From an uncultured Acholeplasma sp. (GTDB lineage Bacteria; Bacillota_I; Bacilli_A; Acholeplasmatales; Acholeplasmataceae), in contig CALGYU010000019.1 of the NCBI GenBank assembly GCA_937934685.1, positions 8,719 to 72,718 on the forward strand: DNA of 64,000 nucleotides. Reading direction: 5' to 3'. The position numbers and the translations under genes were made by a program. A model generated the notes under the pieces. It was not told where the DNA came from and searched no databases. It worked only from the letters and a program-made list of their open reading frames with translations. Positions 45,494 to 54,607 of the stretch are shown piece by piece; position 1 is the stretch's first letter, and the number at the start of each line of letters is the position of its first letter.

Positions 45494-46054
45494 ATGAAAG
45501 TATCTAGAATTATATTTGATCACTATATGTTAAGAGATATTGAACTGAAAGATTTTTTAGATATGTATGAATATGGTTCTGACATGAAAGTGGTTGAAAA
45601 CTTAAGTTGGGGGCCATTTAAAGACAAAAAAGAAGCTTATGATTCAATTAAAACCTATTTTCTATCAAGGCCAACACGTGGATTACCTGTAGGGTATGCG
45701 ATCATTGATTTGTCCAATCAAAAAATGATTGGGACGATTGATTTCCATACCGTTTATGAAGGAAATAAAGCCGAAATAGGATATGCATTAAACTATCTAT
45801 ATTGGAAAAAAGGCATCATGAGTAAGGCTTTGAGTAAAATGTTAAGTATTGGATTCTTTCAGTTAAATTATGATAGTATCATCATCAAACATGTAGAATC
45901 TAATATTGGTAGTAAACGTGTAATTGAAAAAAATAAGTTTGTATTAAAAGAAGTTATTCCAAAGGGCAATTTTAATCGTTTTAAAAATGCATTTGATAAC
46001 GTTTATTTATATGAAATGACAAAAAAGGAGTATGAATATGATCACAAAAGTTAA
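45494..46054 (+). CDS. GNAT-family N-acetyltransferase
   Basis: The 186-residue protein has the RimJ/RimL-type GNAT layout ('LRDIELKDFLDMYEYGSD', 'IGTIDFHTVYEGNKAEIGYAL', 'VIEKNKFVLKE'). The acceptor is not predictable. It is the first gene behind the T-box leader and overlaps hisS by 17 bases, so its expression should follow aminoacyl-tRNA starvation. AAGGAGAATGTTAGA precedes the ATG. Confidence 0.85.
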   Translation: MKVSRIIFDHYMLRDIELKDFLDMYEYGSDMKVVENLSWGPFKDKKEAYDSIKTYFLSRPTRGLPVGYAIIDLSNQKMIGTIDFHTVYEGNKAEIGYALNYLYWKKGIMSKALSKMLSIGFFQLNYDSIIIKHVESNIGSKRVIEKNKFVLKEVIPKGNFNRFKNAFDNVYLYEMTKKEYEYDHKS

Positions 46055-47309
46055 AGGTACATATGATGTATTAGTTCCAGAAACTAAAAAATGGCAGGCA
46101 CTAGAAGCGAAGGTAAGAACTCTATATGAGTTTTATAATTATGATGAAATCAGAACACCTATTATGGAATATAGTAAAGTGTTTCACCGTGATTCTGAAC
46201 AATCAGAAATGGTCACTAAAGAAACTTATAATTTTTTAGATAGAAGTGACAGAGAAATAACCTTAAGACCTGAAGGGACAGCAGGTGTGATTAGAAGTTA
46301 TATTGAAAACAAATTATACACCTCACAAGAAGTGTCTAAGTTTTATTATATTGGGCCTAATTTCAGATATGAAAGACCACAAAAAGGCAGATATCGTCAG
46401 TTTTCACAATTTGGAATTGAAGCGGTAGGTTCTAATGATCCTATGTTAGATGTTGAAGCGTTAGCTTTAGCTTATGAAACCATTAAAAGATTAGGTTTAA
46501 AAGGTGTTAGAGTTAAAATCAATACGTTAGGTGATGAAGAATCTAGAAAAAATTTCCAGGAAGCATTGGTAAATCATTTTACACCTCATAAAGAAACCTT
46601 ATGTAAAGATTGCCAAGCAAGACTTGAAAAAAATCCTTTACGTATTTTAGACTGTAAAATTGATAGTGAACATGAAGCAATGAAAAGCGCACCAACGCCA
46701 GTAGAGTATTTAACTAAAGATGCTCATGAGCGTTATTTAAAAGTTTTAAACGGATTAAATCTTGCAAATATTCCATACGAAACAGCTCCAAGATTAGTTC
46801 GTGGGCTAGATTATTACAGCCATACTGTTTTTGAGATAGTTGCGGATATTGAAGGCTTTGGGGCTCAAAACGTATTAGGCGGCGGTGGACGCTATGAAAA
46901 ATTAGTATCTGAACTCGGTGGACCAGATTTAAGTGGCATTGGGTTTGCTTTTGGAATGGAAAGACTATTGTTAGCATTAGAAGCAGAAGAAATAGAAATT
47001 GCTGAGAAAAAAACAGTAGATGCCTATGTTTTAGTATTTGACGAAAAAGATAAAATTGAGGCTTCAAAATTAGTGTATACACTAAGAGCAAACGATATTA
47101 AAGCAGAAATGAATTATATGGGTAAAAACTTTAAAGGGCAGTTAAAACAAGCTTTAAAACAAGAATCAAAGTATTTACTTATTTTAGGTGAAGAAGAGAT
47201 TAAAACCAAAACGATTACGGTTAAAAACACCAAAACTGAGGAACAAGAAATTATTCCTGAGAAAATCATTGTTAAACATTTAAAGGAGTCAATTAAGACA
47301 TGGAACTAA
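46038..47309 (+). CDS. hisS: Histidyl-tRNA synthetase
   Basis: The class II synthetase shows motif 2 in 'FRYERPQKGRYRQFSQFGIE', the His-specific 'RGLDYYSHTVFE', and motif 3 in 'GIGFAFGMERLLLAL'. Length is 423 residues. The ATG at 46038 lies 7 bases after AAGGAG; the ATG at 46032 is too close. It overlaps aspS by 10 bases. Confidence 0.96.
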   Translation: MITKVKGTYDVLVPETKKWQALEAKVRTLYEFYNYDEIRTPIMEYSKVFHRDSEQSEMVTKETYNFLDRSDREITLRPEGTAGVIRSYIENKLYTSQEVSKFYYIGPNFRYERPQKGRYRQFSQFGIEAVGSNDPMLDVEALALAYETIKRLGLKGVRVKINTLGDEESRKNFQEALVNHFTPHKETLCKDCQARLEKNPLRILDCKIDSEHEAMKSAPTPVEYLTKDAHERYLKVLNGLNLANIPYETAPRLVRGLDYYSHTVFEIVADIEGFGAQNVLGGGGRYEKLVSELGGPDLSGIGFAFGMERLLLALEAEEIEIAEKKTVDAYVLVFDEKDKIEASKLVYTLRANDIKAEMNYMGKNFKGQLKQALKQESKYLLILGEEEIKTKTITVKNTKTEEQEIIPEKIIVKHLKESIKTWN

Positions 47310-49012
47310 AATATACGCATCATAATAACGAATTAACCCTTCAAAACTTAAATCAAACAGTTATTTTAAAAGGATGGGTAGCTAAAAAAAGAAATTTAGG
47401 TGGACTTATCTTTATCGATTTAAGAGACCAAAAAGGTATTACCCAATTAGTTGTTAAACCAGAACATCCTAACTATGATGAAATCACTGAAGTTAAATCA
47501 GAATATGTAATTGAAGTTACAGGAAAAGTGATTGAAAGAGAAAGTAAAAATAAAAATATTGTTACTGGTGAGATTGAAGTACTTATTGAAACTTTAACCG
47601 TTTTAAACAAAGCAGAAACACCACCAATCAGCATGTTAGAAGATAGTGAGTCATTAGAAGATACGAGACTAAAGTATCGTTATTTAGACTTAAGAAGACC
47701 TGCAGCACAAAAGTTTTTAATTAAAAGACATGAAATTGTTCAAGCAACTAGAGAAACACTAATTAATCATCAATTTTATGAATTAGAAACCCCTATTTTA
47801 GCGAAATCAACCCCTGAAGGAGCAAGAGATTATTTAGTCCCATCTAGACTTTATCCGGGGCAATTTTATGCTTTACCACAGTCACCACAAATTTTTAAAC
47901 AGTTATTTATGGTGGCTGGATTTGAAAGATATTTCCAAATTGCTAAATGTTTTAGAGATGAGGATTTAAGAGCTGATAGACAACCTGAATTTACTCAAGT
48001 GGATATAGAAGCATCTTTTATAGATCAAGATGACATTATGGCATTAACAGAAAAAATCTTTGCAAACTTCTTTAATAAAGTTTTAAATAAACCATTGGTT
48101 ACACCATTTAGAAAAATGACATACCAAGAAGCTATGTCTTCTTATGGTAGTGATAAACCAGATGTTAGATTTGAAACTTTAATTATAGATTTAAAAGACC
48201 AATTATCAACGTTTGATATTCCTCTTTTTGAAAATAAAGAAGCGATTAAAGGTTTAAAAGTAAAAAATGACGCTTCCCTTACTAGAAAAAAGATAGACGA
48301 ATATACAGCGTTAGTTAAGAAACATCATGGAGAAGCATTAGCTTTTGTTAGAAAACAAAATGGTGAACTATCAGGTTCAATTGCTAAATTTATGACAGAT
48401 ACCTCACTGATTAATGATGATGAATTACTATTCATCGTCCCTGGAAAGACAGATGATGTTCTACAAGCTTTAGGAGCTTTAAGATTACAATTAGGAAAAG
48501 ATTTAAATTTAATTGATGAATCAAAAGATGAATTATTATGGGTTGTAGATTGGCCGTTATTAGAATATGATGAAGAAGATCACAGATTTTATGCTAAACA
48601 CCACCCATTTACAGCTAGCCAAGATTTTAATCAATTAAGTACAGATCCTAAAAATGCCCTTGCAAAAGCATACGATATTGTTTGGAATGGTTATGAAGTT
48701 GGTGGAGGATCTATTAGAATACATAGACAAGACCATCAACAACTGATGTTTGAAACCCTAGGATTTAGTGCAGAAGATATTAAAGAAAGATTTGGTTTTT
48801 TTGTAGACGCACTAAAATATGGAACACCACCACATGGTGGTATTGCCTTAGGTTTAGATAGAATTGTCATGCTTGCTACAAATACTTCAAATATTAAAGA
48901 TGTGATTGCTTTCCCTAAAACACAAAGCGCAAAAGATTTAATGATGGATTCTCCTGGAATAGTAGAAGATATCCAACTGGAAGAACTACATTTAACGGTT
49001 AAAAACAAATGA
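47300..49012 (+). CDS. aspS: Aspartyl-tRNA synthetase
   Basis: A 570-residue bacterial-type AspRS: N-terminal OB fold ('LKGWVAKKRNLGGLIFIDLRD'), motif 2 'CFRDEDLRADRQPEFTQVD', a GAD insertion domain and motif 3 'GGIALGLDRIVML'. Whether it also charges tRNA-Asn cannot be decided from the sequence by eye. AAGGAGTC precedes the ATG. Confidence 0.96.
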   Translation: MELKYTHHNNELTLQNLNQTVILKGWVAKKRNLGGLIFIDLRDQKGITQLVVKPEHPNYDEITEVKSEYVIEVTGKVIERESKNKNIVTGEIEVLIETLTVLNKAETPPISMLEDSESLEDTRLKYRYLDLRRPAAQKFLIKRHEIVQATRETLINHQFYELETPILAKSTPEGARDYLVPSRLYPGQFYALPQSPQIFKQLFMVAGFERYFQIAKCFRDEDLRADRQPEFTQVDIEASFIDQDDIMALTEKIFANFFNKVLNKPLVTPFRKMTYQEAMSSYGSDKPDVRFETLIIDLKDQLSTFDIPLFENKEAIKGLKVKNDASLTRKKIDEYTALVKKHHGEALAFVRKQNGELSGSIAKFMTDTSLINDDELLFIVPGKTDDVLQALGALRLQLGKDLNLIDESKDELLWVVDWPLLEYDEEDHRFYAKHHPFTASQDFNQLSTDPKNALAKAYDIVWNGYEVGGGSIRIHRQDHQQLMFETLGFSAEDIKERFGFFVDALKYGTPPHGGIALGLDRIVMLATNTSNIKDVIAFPKTQSAKDLMMDSPGIVEDIQLEELHLTVKNK

Positions 49013-49500
49013 ATAAAATCGTTATTGCAGGTGGATGTTTTTGGGGAGTAGAAGCTTATTTTAAACAACTCAAAGGAGTTGTTGACACATCTGTTGGCTA
49101 TGCCAATGGTCATAAAAAAAACCCTACTTACCAAGAAGTTTGTACAGGTAATTATGGTTTTGTAGAAGCATGTGAAATTACATTTGAACATTTAACACTC
49201 AATCAAGTTTTTGATCATTTATTTAGAATCATCAATCCCTATGCGATCAATAAGCAAGGCGGGGATGTTGGTATTCAGTATCGAACAGGTATTTACTATA
49301 CAGATGATTTAGTGAAAAATGAGGCACTGGCATATATTGAAGAAAAACAGAAAGCATCAAGTTTAAAAATCGTTGTTGAAGTCAAAAAACTAGAAAATTA
49401 TTATCTAGCTGAAGATTATCATCAAGACTATTTAGATAAAAACCCTAACGGGTATTGTCATGTAAATTTAAACTTGGTTAAAAATGAGGAGAGAAAATGA
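49009..49500 (+). CDS. msrA: Peptide methionine sulfoxide reductase MsrA
   Basis: It repairs oxidised Met (S-sulfoxide). 'GGCFWGVEAYFKQLKGV' holds the catalytic Cys10, followed by 'VGYANGHKKNPTYQEVC' and 'DYHQDYLDKNPNGYC'. Length is 163 residues. MsrB is not in the window. ATGA overlaps join it to aspS and to the deaminase gene. Confidence 0.95.
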   Translation: MNKIVIAGGCFWGVEAYFKQLKGVVDTSVGYANGHKKNPTYQEVCTGNYGFVEACEITFEHLTLNQVFDHLFRIINPYAINKQGGDVGIQYRTGIYYTDDLVKNEALAYIEEKQKASSLKIVVEVKKLENYYLAEDYHQDYLDKNPNGYCHVNLNLVKNEERK

Positions 49501-49979
49501 AAAGAGACTCTTATATTACGTGGGATCAATATTTTATGGGAGTAGCCCAGCTATCTTCTTTAAGAAGTAAAGATCCTAGTACGCAAGTAGGTGCTTGTAT
49601 TGTTAATAATGATAAACGTATCATCGGTATTGGTTATAATGGCTTGCCTAGGGGATGTGAAGATGATGTTTTCCCTTGGGAAAGAGAAGGGAAAGACACT
49701 ACTTTAACCAAATACCCTTATGTTGTTCATGCGGAAGCTAATGCTATTTTAAATGCGACCAAAGAACTAAAAGGTTCCTCTATTTATGTGACTCTTTTTC
49801 CGTGTAATGAATGTATGAAACTTATTATACAAAGTGGTATAGAAGAAATTGTCTATGCTTCTAATAAATATGAAGGAACAGAAGTTAACCGTGCATCTGT
49901 TAAAATGATGGAACACGCAGGCATTAAGACTAGAAAAGTAAGTATTCCTCACATCATCATTGAAAGTACAGAAGAATGA
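49497..49979 (+). CDS. comEB: dCMP deaminase (ComEB type)
   Basis: The 160-residue enzyme deaminates dCMP to dUMP. Zinc-site motifs are 'HAEANAIL' and 'PCNECMK', with 'KDPSTQVGACIVN' and 'GYNGLPRGCEDD' for substrate binding. It has the GGAGAG ribosome site inside msrA and a 4-base overlap with the next gene. Confidence 0.93.
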   Translation: MKRDSYITWDQYFMGVAQLSSLRSKDPSTQVGACIVNNDKRIIGIGYNGLPRGCEDDVFPWEREGKDTTLTKYPYVVHAEANAILNATKELKGSSIYVTLFPCNECMKLIIQSGIEEIVYASNKYEGTEVNRASVKMMEHAGIKTRKVSIPHIIIESTEE

Positions 49980-50359
49980 AAAAGTTTTGGGAAAAATATA
50001 AATTATATAAAGAATTACTGTATAGAATTAATACCAAATCATCGTTTGGTCAAATCATTTCTGCGATGTTTTTAGGTATTTTAACAAGTACACTCATTGT
50101 GTTACCATTTGTTTTACTCGTTCTTTATTTGATCATGAATTTTGAGTATAAAATGGTTTTCACAGGTGTCCTTTTCTTGTTAATTATCGTTGCGGTTTTT
50201 CTTTACTTTTTCTTTAATTATTTTTGGTTAAAAAAAATGAATAAAACTTTAAAAAATGTACATACAAGATTACTTATATTATTTCAAGGAATCGGTGTTT
50301 CTTTAATAGTTGTGATATTTGGAGTATTATTTTTAATCCAAATGATAGGTAAGGTGTAA
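49976..50359 (+). CDS. Hypothetical membrane protein
   Basis: A 127-residue protein with three predicted helices (about residues 24-50, 57-80 and 95-122). The basic 'FFNYFWLKKMNKTLKNVHTR' stretch between the second and third should be cytoplasmic. Family not recognised. It is embedded between the deaminase and lspA genes with overlaps of 4 bases upstream and a 2-base gap downstream, so it belongs to the operon. Confidence 0.75.
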   Translation: MKKFWEKYKLYKELLYRINTKSSFGQIISAMFLGILTSTLIVLPFVLLVLYLIMNFEYKMVFTGVLFLLIIVAVFLYFFFNYFWLKKMNKTLKNVHTRLLILFQGIGVSLIVVIFGVLFLIQMIGKV

Positions 50360-50361
50360 AT

Positions 50362-50859
50362 ATGATTATAGGTATATTAGTGGTTTTAGGAGCCATTTTA
50401 TTAGATCAGTCAAGTAAATACTTAATGCAATACTTACTTGATTCAAGTCAGACTAAAGTAGTTATTCCTCATATTTTAGAGTTTAAATACTTTGAAAACT
50501 CTGGTGCGGCTTGGGGAAGTTTTGAGGGTCAATATGGTCTGTTTTTTGTCATAACTATTGTCGTTTTAGTTATCTTAGGCTATTTATTTACCAAAATAGA
50601 TTTTAAAACTAAGAAAGTTTATACATTGGCGATTACCTTTTTAATTGGTGGTACCATAGGTAATGCTTTAGATCGTGTGATTTTAGGTTATGTGATTGAC
50701 TTTCTACACATCCCATTTTTTGATTATCTTTTATTTGGGCATAATTTTGTCTTTAATTTTGCAGATATCTTTTTAACCTTTGGGGTTGTTTTATTTGCTA
50801 TTGACATTCTCTTTTTAGAAGGTAGAAGAAAGGCAGTAGAAAATGAAACTGATCGTTGA
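50362..50859 (+). CDS. lspA: Lipoprotein signal peptidase (SPase II)
   Basis: LspA cleaves prolipoprotein signals before the lipidated Cys. The 165-residue, four-helix protein carries 'DQSSKYLMQY', 'ENSGAAWGSF' and the two catalytic Asp in 'GNALDRV' and 'FNFADIF'. Substrates in this window include the lipoproteins at 60651 and 63850. It overlaps rluD by 17 bases. Confidence 0.96.
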   Translation: MIIGILVVLGAILLDQSSKYLMQYLLDSSQTKVVIPHILEFKYFENSGAAWGSFEGQYGLFFVITIVVLVILGYLFTKIDFKTKKVYTLAITFLIGGTIGNALDRVILGYVIDFLHIPFFDYLLFGHNFVFNFADIFLTFGVVLFAIDILFLEGRRKAVENETDR

Positions 50860-51739
50860 AATTGAAAATGAAAACACTAGGTTAGACCAATATTTAACAG
50901 AGAAACTAGAAATCTCTAGAAGTCAGTGTCAACAACTCATTAAAGCTGGTCATGTTTTAATTAATGGACAAAAAGAAAAAACAGGGTATATGATTAAAGA
51001 AGATGATGAAATAGTTGTACAAATACCTGAAAAAGAAGGGAAAATGGAGATAATGCCAATCCCTATGAATTTAGAAATAGTCTATGAGGATGAATATTTA
51101 GCAATTATTAATAAACCAAAAGGATTGGTGGTTCATCCGGCCAATAGTTATAAAGAAGAAACGCTGGTTCATGGGATCATGCATCAAATCAAACCATTAT
51201 CAACCGTTAATGGTGAGTTTAGACCTGGTATTGTTCATAGGTTAGATAAAGAAACCAGTGGATTATTGGTTATCGCAAAAGATAATCAAACACATGAGTT
51301 ATTATCTGAAATGCTTAAGAAACATGAAATCAACAGACATTATAAGGCGTTAATCTATGGTTCTATTGAAGATGAAGGAAAAATTGATGCACCCATCTTG
51401 AGACATCCAGTTAATCGATTAAAAATGGCTGTTATTAAAAATGGTAAAGAAGCTGTAACTCACTTTAAAACTTTAAAAAGATATGAGGAATATTCTTTAA
51501 TTGAATGTCAATTAGAAACAGGAAGGACTCATCAAATTAGGGTACATTTATCTTATATTGATCATCCAATCTTAGGAGATGCTCTTTATGGTCCTAAAAA
51601 AGTTTATGGCACAACGGGACAGTTTCTACATGCATATAAACTGTCTTTAATACATCCAATCACTCATGAATCTTTATCTTTTGAAATTCCTTTAAATAAA
51701 GAATTTCAACAACTTCTAGATACCTTAGACCAGGCCTAA
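50843..51739 (+). CDS. rluD: 23S rRNA pseudouridine synthase RluD
   Basis: A 298-residue protein with an S4 domain ('RLDQYLTEKLEISRSQCQQLI') and the RluA-type catalytic domain, with the Asp in 'HRLDKETSGLLVIAKD', and 'ETGRTHQIRVHL'. RluD-type enzymes modify helix 69 of 23S rRNA. The lspA-rluD order is as in Bacillus (lspA-ylyB). Confidence 0.94.
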   Translation: MKLIVEIENENTRLDQYLTEKLEISRSQCQQLIKAGHVLINGQKEKTGYMIKEDDEIVVQIPEKEGKMEIMPIPMNLEIVYEDEYLAIINKPKGLVVHPANSYKEETLVHGIMHQIKPLSTVNGEFRPGIVHRLDKETSGLLVIAKDNQTHELLSEMLKKHEINRHYKALIYGSIEDEGKIDAPILRHPVNRLKMAVIKNGKEAVTHFKTLKRYEEYSLIECQLETGRTHQIRVHLSYIDHPILGDALYGPKKVYGTTGQFLHAYKLSLIHPITHESLSFEIPLNKEFQQLLDTLDQA

Positions 51740-51740
51740 T

Positions 51741-51768
51741 TTGACATTTATCTTATATAGGGTAAAAT
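51741..51768 (+). promoter_or_regulatory. Promoter of yjdM
   Basis: TTGACA (51741-51746), 16-base spacer, TAAAAT (51763-51768). Confidence 0.7.
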
Positions 51769-51803
51769 TGAAGTATATAAAATAATGAAAACGGAGTGAT
51801 ATT

Positions 51804-52115
51804 ATGAATTGTCCATCATGTGGTTTTGAGTACACATATGAAGAAAATGATTTTTTGGTTTGTTCTGCTTGTCAGTATCAATGGAAACCAGAATCTGGAG
51901 AAAAAGAATACTTTGATGCTTTTGGGAACAAATTAGAAGATGGTGATTCAGTCATTGTCTTAAAGGATTTAAAAGTAAAAGGAAGTAGTTTAGTTGTTAA
52001 GCAAGGGACTAAAGTTTCCAATATTAAGTTGGTAGATTCTGATCACGATATTGATTGTAGAATACCTGGAATTGGTAAAATGAGTTTAAAAACCGAGTTT
52101 GTTAAAAAAGCATAA
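51804..52115 (+). CDS. yjdM: YjdM/PhnA-family zinc-ribbon protein
   Basis: The 103-residue protein has an N-terminal zinc ribbon (Cys at 3, 6, about 21 and 24 in 'CPSCGFEY...CSACQYQW') and the YjdM domain 'VIVLKDLKVKGSSLVVKQGT' with 'DHDIDCRIPG'. Despite the old PhnA name it is not a phosphonate hydrolase; its role is unclear. It has its own promoter and GGAGTGAT ribosome site. Confidence 0.92.
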   Translation: MNCPSCGFEYTYEENDFLVCSACQYQWKPESGEKEYFDAFGNKLEDGDSVIVLKDLKVKGSSLVVKQGTKVSNIKLVDSDHDIDCRIPGIGKMSLKTEFVKKA

Positions 52116-52126
52116 TTGAAATTTTG

Positions 52127-52135
52127 TGATAAAAT
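52127..52135 (+). promoter_or_regulatory. Extended -10 promoter of the 52169 gene
   Basis: TGATAAAAT, 33 bases before the ATG; no clear -35. Confidence 0.45.
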
Positions 52136-52168
52136 ATAAATATAAACTAGGAAAGAGAGATCCAAAAT

Positions 52169-52627
52169 ATGGCAAAAGGTAAAAGAAAGAATAGTCAAAT
52201 TAGATTGGTGGTCGCTATTTTAGCAATAGCCGCTACAGTAATGGTAGCTTTTGATGGTCTTAAAAGTGGAGAGTATGTTGCTAAAGGTTATGAATTAGCG
52301 TTTGGTGCAGATCTGTTATCGGTAGGACAAACATCCTTTGCTAAATTGAATTTTAACGTTTTTGCATTTGCTGGATATTTCTTACCACTTGCAGCTGCAG
52401 TTATCATCTTTGTTGTAAAAGGTAGGGTCGGCGCGTTAGCATCAGCTTTATGTTTAATTGGTGCAAGTGTTGTTTTATTTATTTTACCAGGTTTAATTGA
52501 AGTAGAATATCTTCTTGTTGGACCTAAGTTAACATGGGATTTTTCATGGGGCTTACTGGTTTCAGTTGGATTATCTGCTTTAGCTGGTATCGGAGCATTA
52601 TACGAAAGTTTTCTTGAATTAAAATAA
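52169..52627 (+). CDS. Hypothetical four-helix membrane protein
   Basis: A 152-residue, Ala/Leu/Val-rich membrane protein: a basic N-terminus ('AKGKRKNSQIR'), a first helix at about 12-30, then helices at about 63-83, 89-110 and 125-147. Family not recognised. GAAAGAGAG precedes the ATG, and a strong terminator follows, so it forms a single-gene unit. Confidence 0.75.
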   Translation: MAKGKRKNSQIRLVVAILAIAATVMVAFDGLKSGEYVAKGYELAFGADLLSVGQTSFAKLNFNVFAFAGYFLPLAAAVIIFVVKGRVGALASALCLIGASVVLFILPGLIEVEYLLVGPKLTWDFSWGLLVSVGLSALAGIGALYESFLELK

Positions 52628-52630
52628 GCA

Positions 52631-52664
52631 AAAGGTCATATCAAATTGATATGACCCTTTTTTT
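52631..52664. terminator. Bidirectional terminator between the 52169 gene and the pectinesterase-family gene
   Basis: GGTCATATCA / TGATATGACC perfect 10-pair stem with AAT loop, A and T runs on both sides. Confidence 0.85.
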
Positions 52665-52674
52665 ATAGTTGAAG

Positions 52675-53553
52675 TTATTTTAAGTATGCTAATATTTTAT
52701 CGATTGTTTTTTGATCCAGTTCTTTTGATAATTTAGAATCAACATAAGGAAACTCTTGAAATGAAAAAGACTCTTTATCCCAATCTTGATATCTTTCTTC
52801 GTAAAACTCGCCTTCAAAAGAACAATTTAGAAAATAAGTTTTTCCGTGTTCACGCCATGGTCTAGCTAAATAAGCTTTTAACGGCGAATGATTAATGATT
52901 TTGCAATCATTAAAAACAAACCCAAACTCATAAGATTCATAAGTAGAAGGAGCAGCAATATAAGCATAATTTTCTGTGTTAATGATATGGATATCACAAT
53001 TATCAAAAAAGGCTGTTCCTGAACCGAAAATAAAGTCTACGTTTCCATCAATTCTACAGTTTTTAAATAAAGAAGAAACAAAATGCGTATGTCTCATCGC
53101 AAGCGGTAAAATGTGAAAATATCTTTCTGCTAAGTCTGTTGGAAGAGGGCCTATAAATAAAGTGTCTTGATTGCCTTTTAAATGACAATTAACGGCTTTA
53201 AAGTCATTGCCATAGACACTTAACGCAATGGCTTGTCCTATGGTTTTTTTAGCAGGTCCTGCGCTGTTTTCTATGGTGATGTTTTCAAATGAGACGTTTG
53301 TTGCAATCACATCAATAGTAGAAGTTCTAAAGGTGTTATAAAGTAAGCCATCTGAATGAATTTTATAGTTATAATCACCATAAGAAATGATGGTGTTTTC
53401 TAAATCAGTGCCTTTAATGGTTAAGTGATTGTGGGTGATGTATAATTTTTCATAATAGATTCCAGGTGCTAAGATTAAAGTCAAATGTTCTTCTGAATGG
53501 TTGTTTAGAGTTTTTTGAATGCTATCAAGTGGTGTTAAATGTATTGTTTTCAT
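52675..53553 (-). CDS. Pectinesterase-family (CE8) beta-helix protein, apparently cytoplasmic
   Basis: The 292-residue protein carries the pectin methylesterase motifs in order: 'GQAIALSVYGNDFKAVNC', 'GNQDTLFIG' (catalytic Asp and Gln), 'GNVDFIFGSGTAFF' (second Asp) and 'YLARPWREHGKTYFLNC' (Arg and Trp). All catalytic positions look intact. There is no signal peptide or lipobox, so it should act on imported oligogalacturonides or a different methyl ester. It is isolated, with its own promoter and AGGAGG site. A sugar-acid gene cluster is not adjacent. Confidence 0.85.
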   Translation of the reverse strand: MKTIHLTPLDSIQKTLNNHSEEHLTLILAPGIYYEKLYITHNHLTIKGTDLENTIISYGDYNYKIHSDGLLYNTFRTSTIDVIATNVSFENITIENSAGPAKKTIGQAIALSVYGNDFKAVNCHLKGNQDTLFIGPLPTDLAERYFHILPLAMRHTHFVSSLFKNCRIDGNVDFIFGSGTAFFDNCDIHIINTENYAYIAAPSTYESYEFGFVFNDCKIINHSPLKAYLARPWREHGKTYFLNCSFEGEFYEERYQDWDKESFSFQEFPYVDSKLSKELDQKTIDKILAYLK

Positions 53554-53583
53554 ATGTCCTCCATAAATTAAGTTGCTATAAAC

Positions 53584-53611
53584 ATTATACCAAAAGTAGA
53601 TATTAATACAA
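53584..53611 (-). promoter_or_regulatory. Promoter of the pectinesterase-family gene
   Basis: On the minus strand: TTGTAT (53611-53606), 16-base spacer, TATAAT (53589-53584). Confidence 0.6.
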
Positions 53612-53640
53612 CTTTACTTTTAGAATAAAACGGTTTATTA

Positions 53641-53649
53641 TGTTATAAT
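53641..53649 (+). promoter_or_regulatory. Extended -10 promoter of the mevalonate operon
   Basis: TGTTATAAT, 24 bases before the ATG at 53674. Confidence 0.65.
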
Positions 53650-53673
53650 ATGGGCATCATAAAGGGTGATTAT

Positions 53674-54606
53674 ATGGAAGATTATGGATACGGTAAAGCG
53701 TATGGTAAAGTGATTTTAATAGGGGAACACTCAGTTGTTTATCATAAACCCGCGATTGCCTTGCCGTTAAAGAATTTAAAAGTAGAAACTTATATTACAA
53801 AATCAACTGAAGATATAACTGTGGATTCAATCTTTTACCAAGGTTTTTTAAAGGATGCGCCTAATTTAGAGGGCATTAAAGTGTTGGTTTTAGAGACCCA
53901 TTTATTTTTAAATAGAAAACCTGAGAAAATACATATTAAAATCGATTCAAAAGTTCCTGAAAAAAGAGGGTTAGGATCTTCTGCAGCAGTATCTGTTTCA
54001 GTAGTTAGAGCCTTATTTAATTACTATAAAGAAGAATTGACTTTAGAGACTTTAAAGAAATTAGCACATCAAGCAGAAATGATTCATCATATTGACCCTA
54101 GTGGTTTGGATGCAGAAACGGTTTTAAGTGAGGAAGCTATTTTTTTTGTTAAGCATAAAACAATAGAAAAAATAGAAGTTAATCTTAATGGCATCTTAGT
54201 GGTTGCGGATACAGGGGTTCACGGACATACAAAAGATGCGGTTTCAAACGTTAAAAAATTGTTGGTAGAAGATGAAATGAAAGTTAGAAATGCTATGGAT
54301 CAATTAGAAGATTTAACTCAACAAGCAAAAACTTTTATTCAAACAGATGAATTAGAAAAATTAGGAAGTATCATGACAAAGGCTCATCACATATTAGATG
54401 AGTTAGAAGTTAGCGATCAAACGCTTAATGATTTGGTGAATTTAGCTCTTAAAAATCAAGCTTTAGGGGCAAAACTTACCGGAGGCGGTAAGGGTGGAAG
54501 TATGATAGCATTGATGAGAAACATGGAAGAGGCCTTAAAATTAAAAGATGTTTTTCATAATTATGGACTTAAAAATGTTTGGCTACATCATTTAAAAGGG
54601 GAATAG
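53674..54606 (+). CDS. mvk: Mevalonate kinase
   Basis: The 310-residue GHMP kinase has 'GYGKAYGKVILIGEHSVVY' at the N-terminus, the ATP loop 'GLGSSAAVSVSV' and the C-terminal 'KLTGGGKGG'. It phosphorylates mevalonate. The ATG at 53674 follows AAAGGGTGAT; the ATG at 53650 abuts the -10 element. It is the first gene of an operon with mvaD, mvaK2, fni and an acyl-ACP thioesterase. HMG-CoA synthase and reductase must be elsewhere. Confidence 0.94.
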   Translation: MEDYGYGKAYGKVILIGEHSVVYHKPAIALPLKNLKVETYITKSTEDITVDSIFYQGFLKDAPNLEGIKVLVLETHLFLNRKPEKIHIKIDSKVPEKRGLGSSAAVSVSVVRALFNYYKEELTLETLKKLAHQAEMIHHIDPSGLDAETVLSEEAIFFVKHKTIEKIEVNLNGILVVADTGVHGHTKDAVSNVKKLLVEDEMKVRNAMDQLEDLTQQAKTFIQTDELEKLGSIMTKAHHILDELEVSDQTLNDLVNLALKNQALGAKLTGGGKGGSMIALMRNMEEALKLKDVFHNYGLKNVWLHHLKGE

Positions 54607-54607
54607 T

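Noticed and set aside
46038..46054. Frameshift joining the GNAT gene and hisS
   Set aside because: Both proteins are complete with normal ends; the 17-base overlap carries a proper ribosome site for hisS.
46714..47091. 125-residue minus-strand frame inside hisS
   Set aside because: It is a shadow of a well-conserved synthetase gene and has no recognisable motif.
51804..52115. Phosphonoacetate hydrolase PhnA
   Set aside because: The sequence is the YjdM zinc-ribbon type, not the hydrolase.
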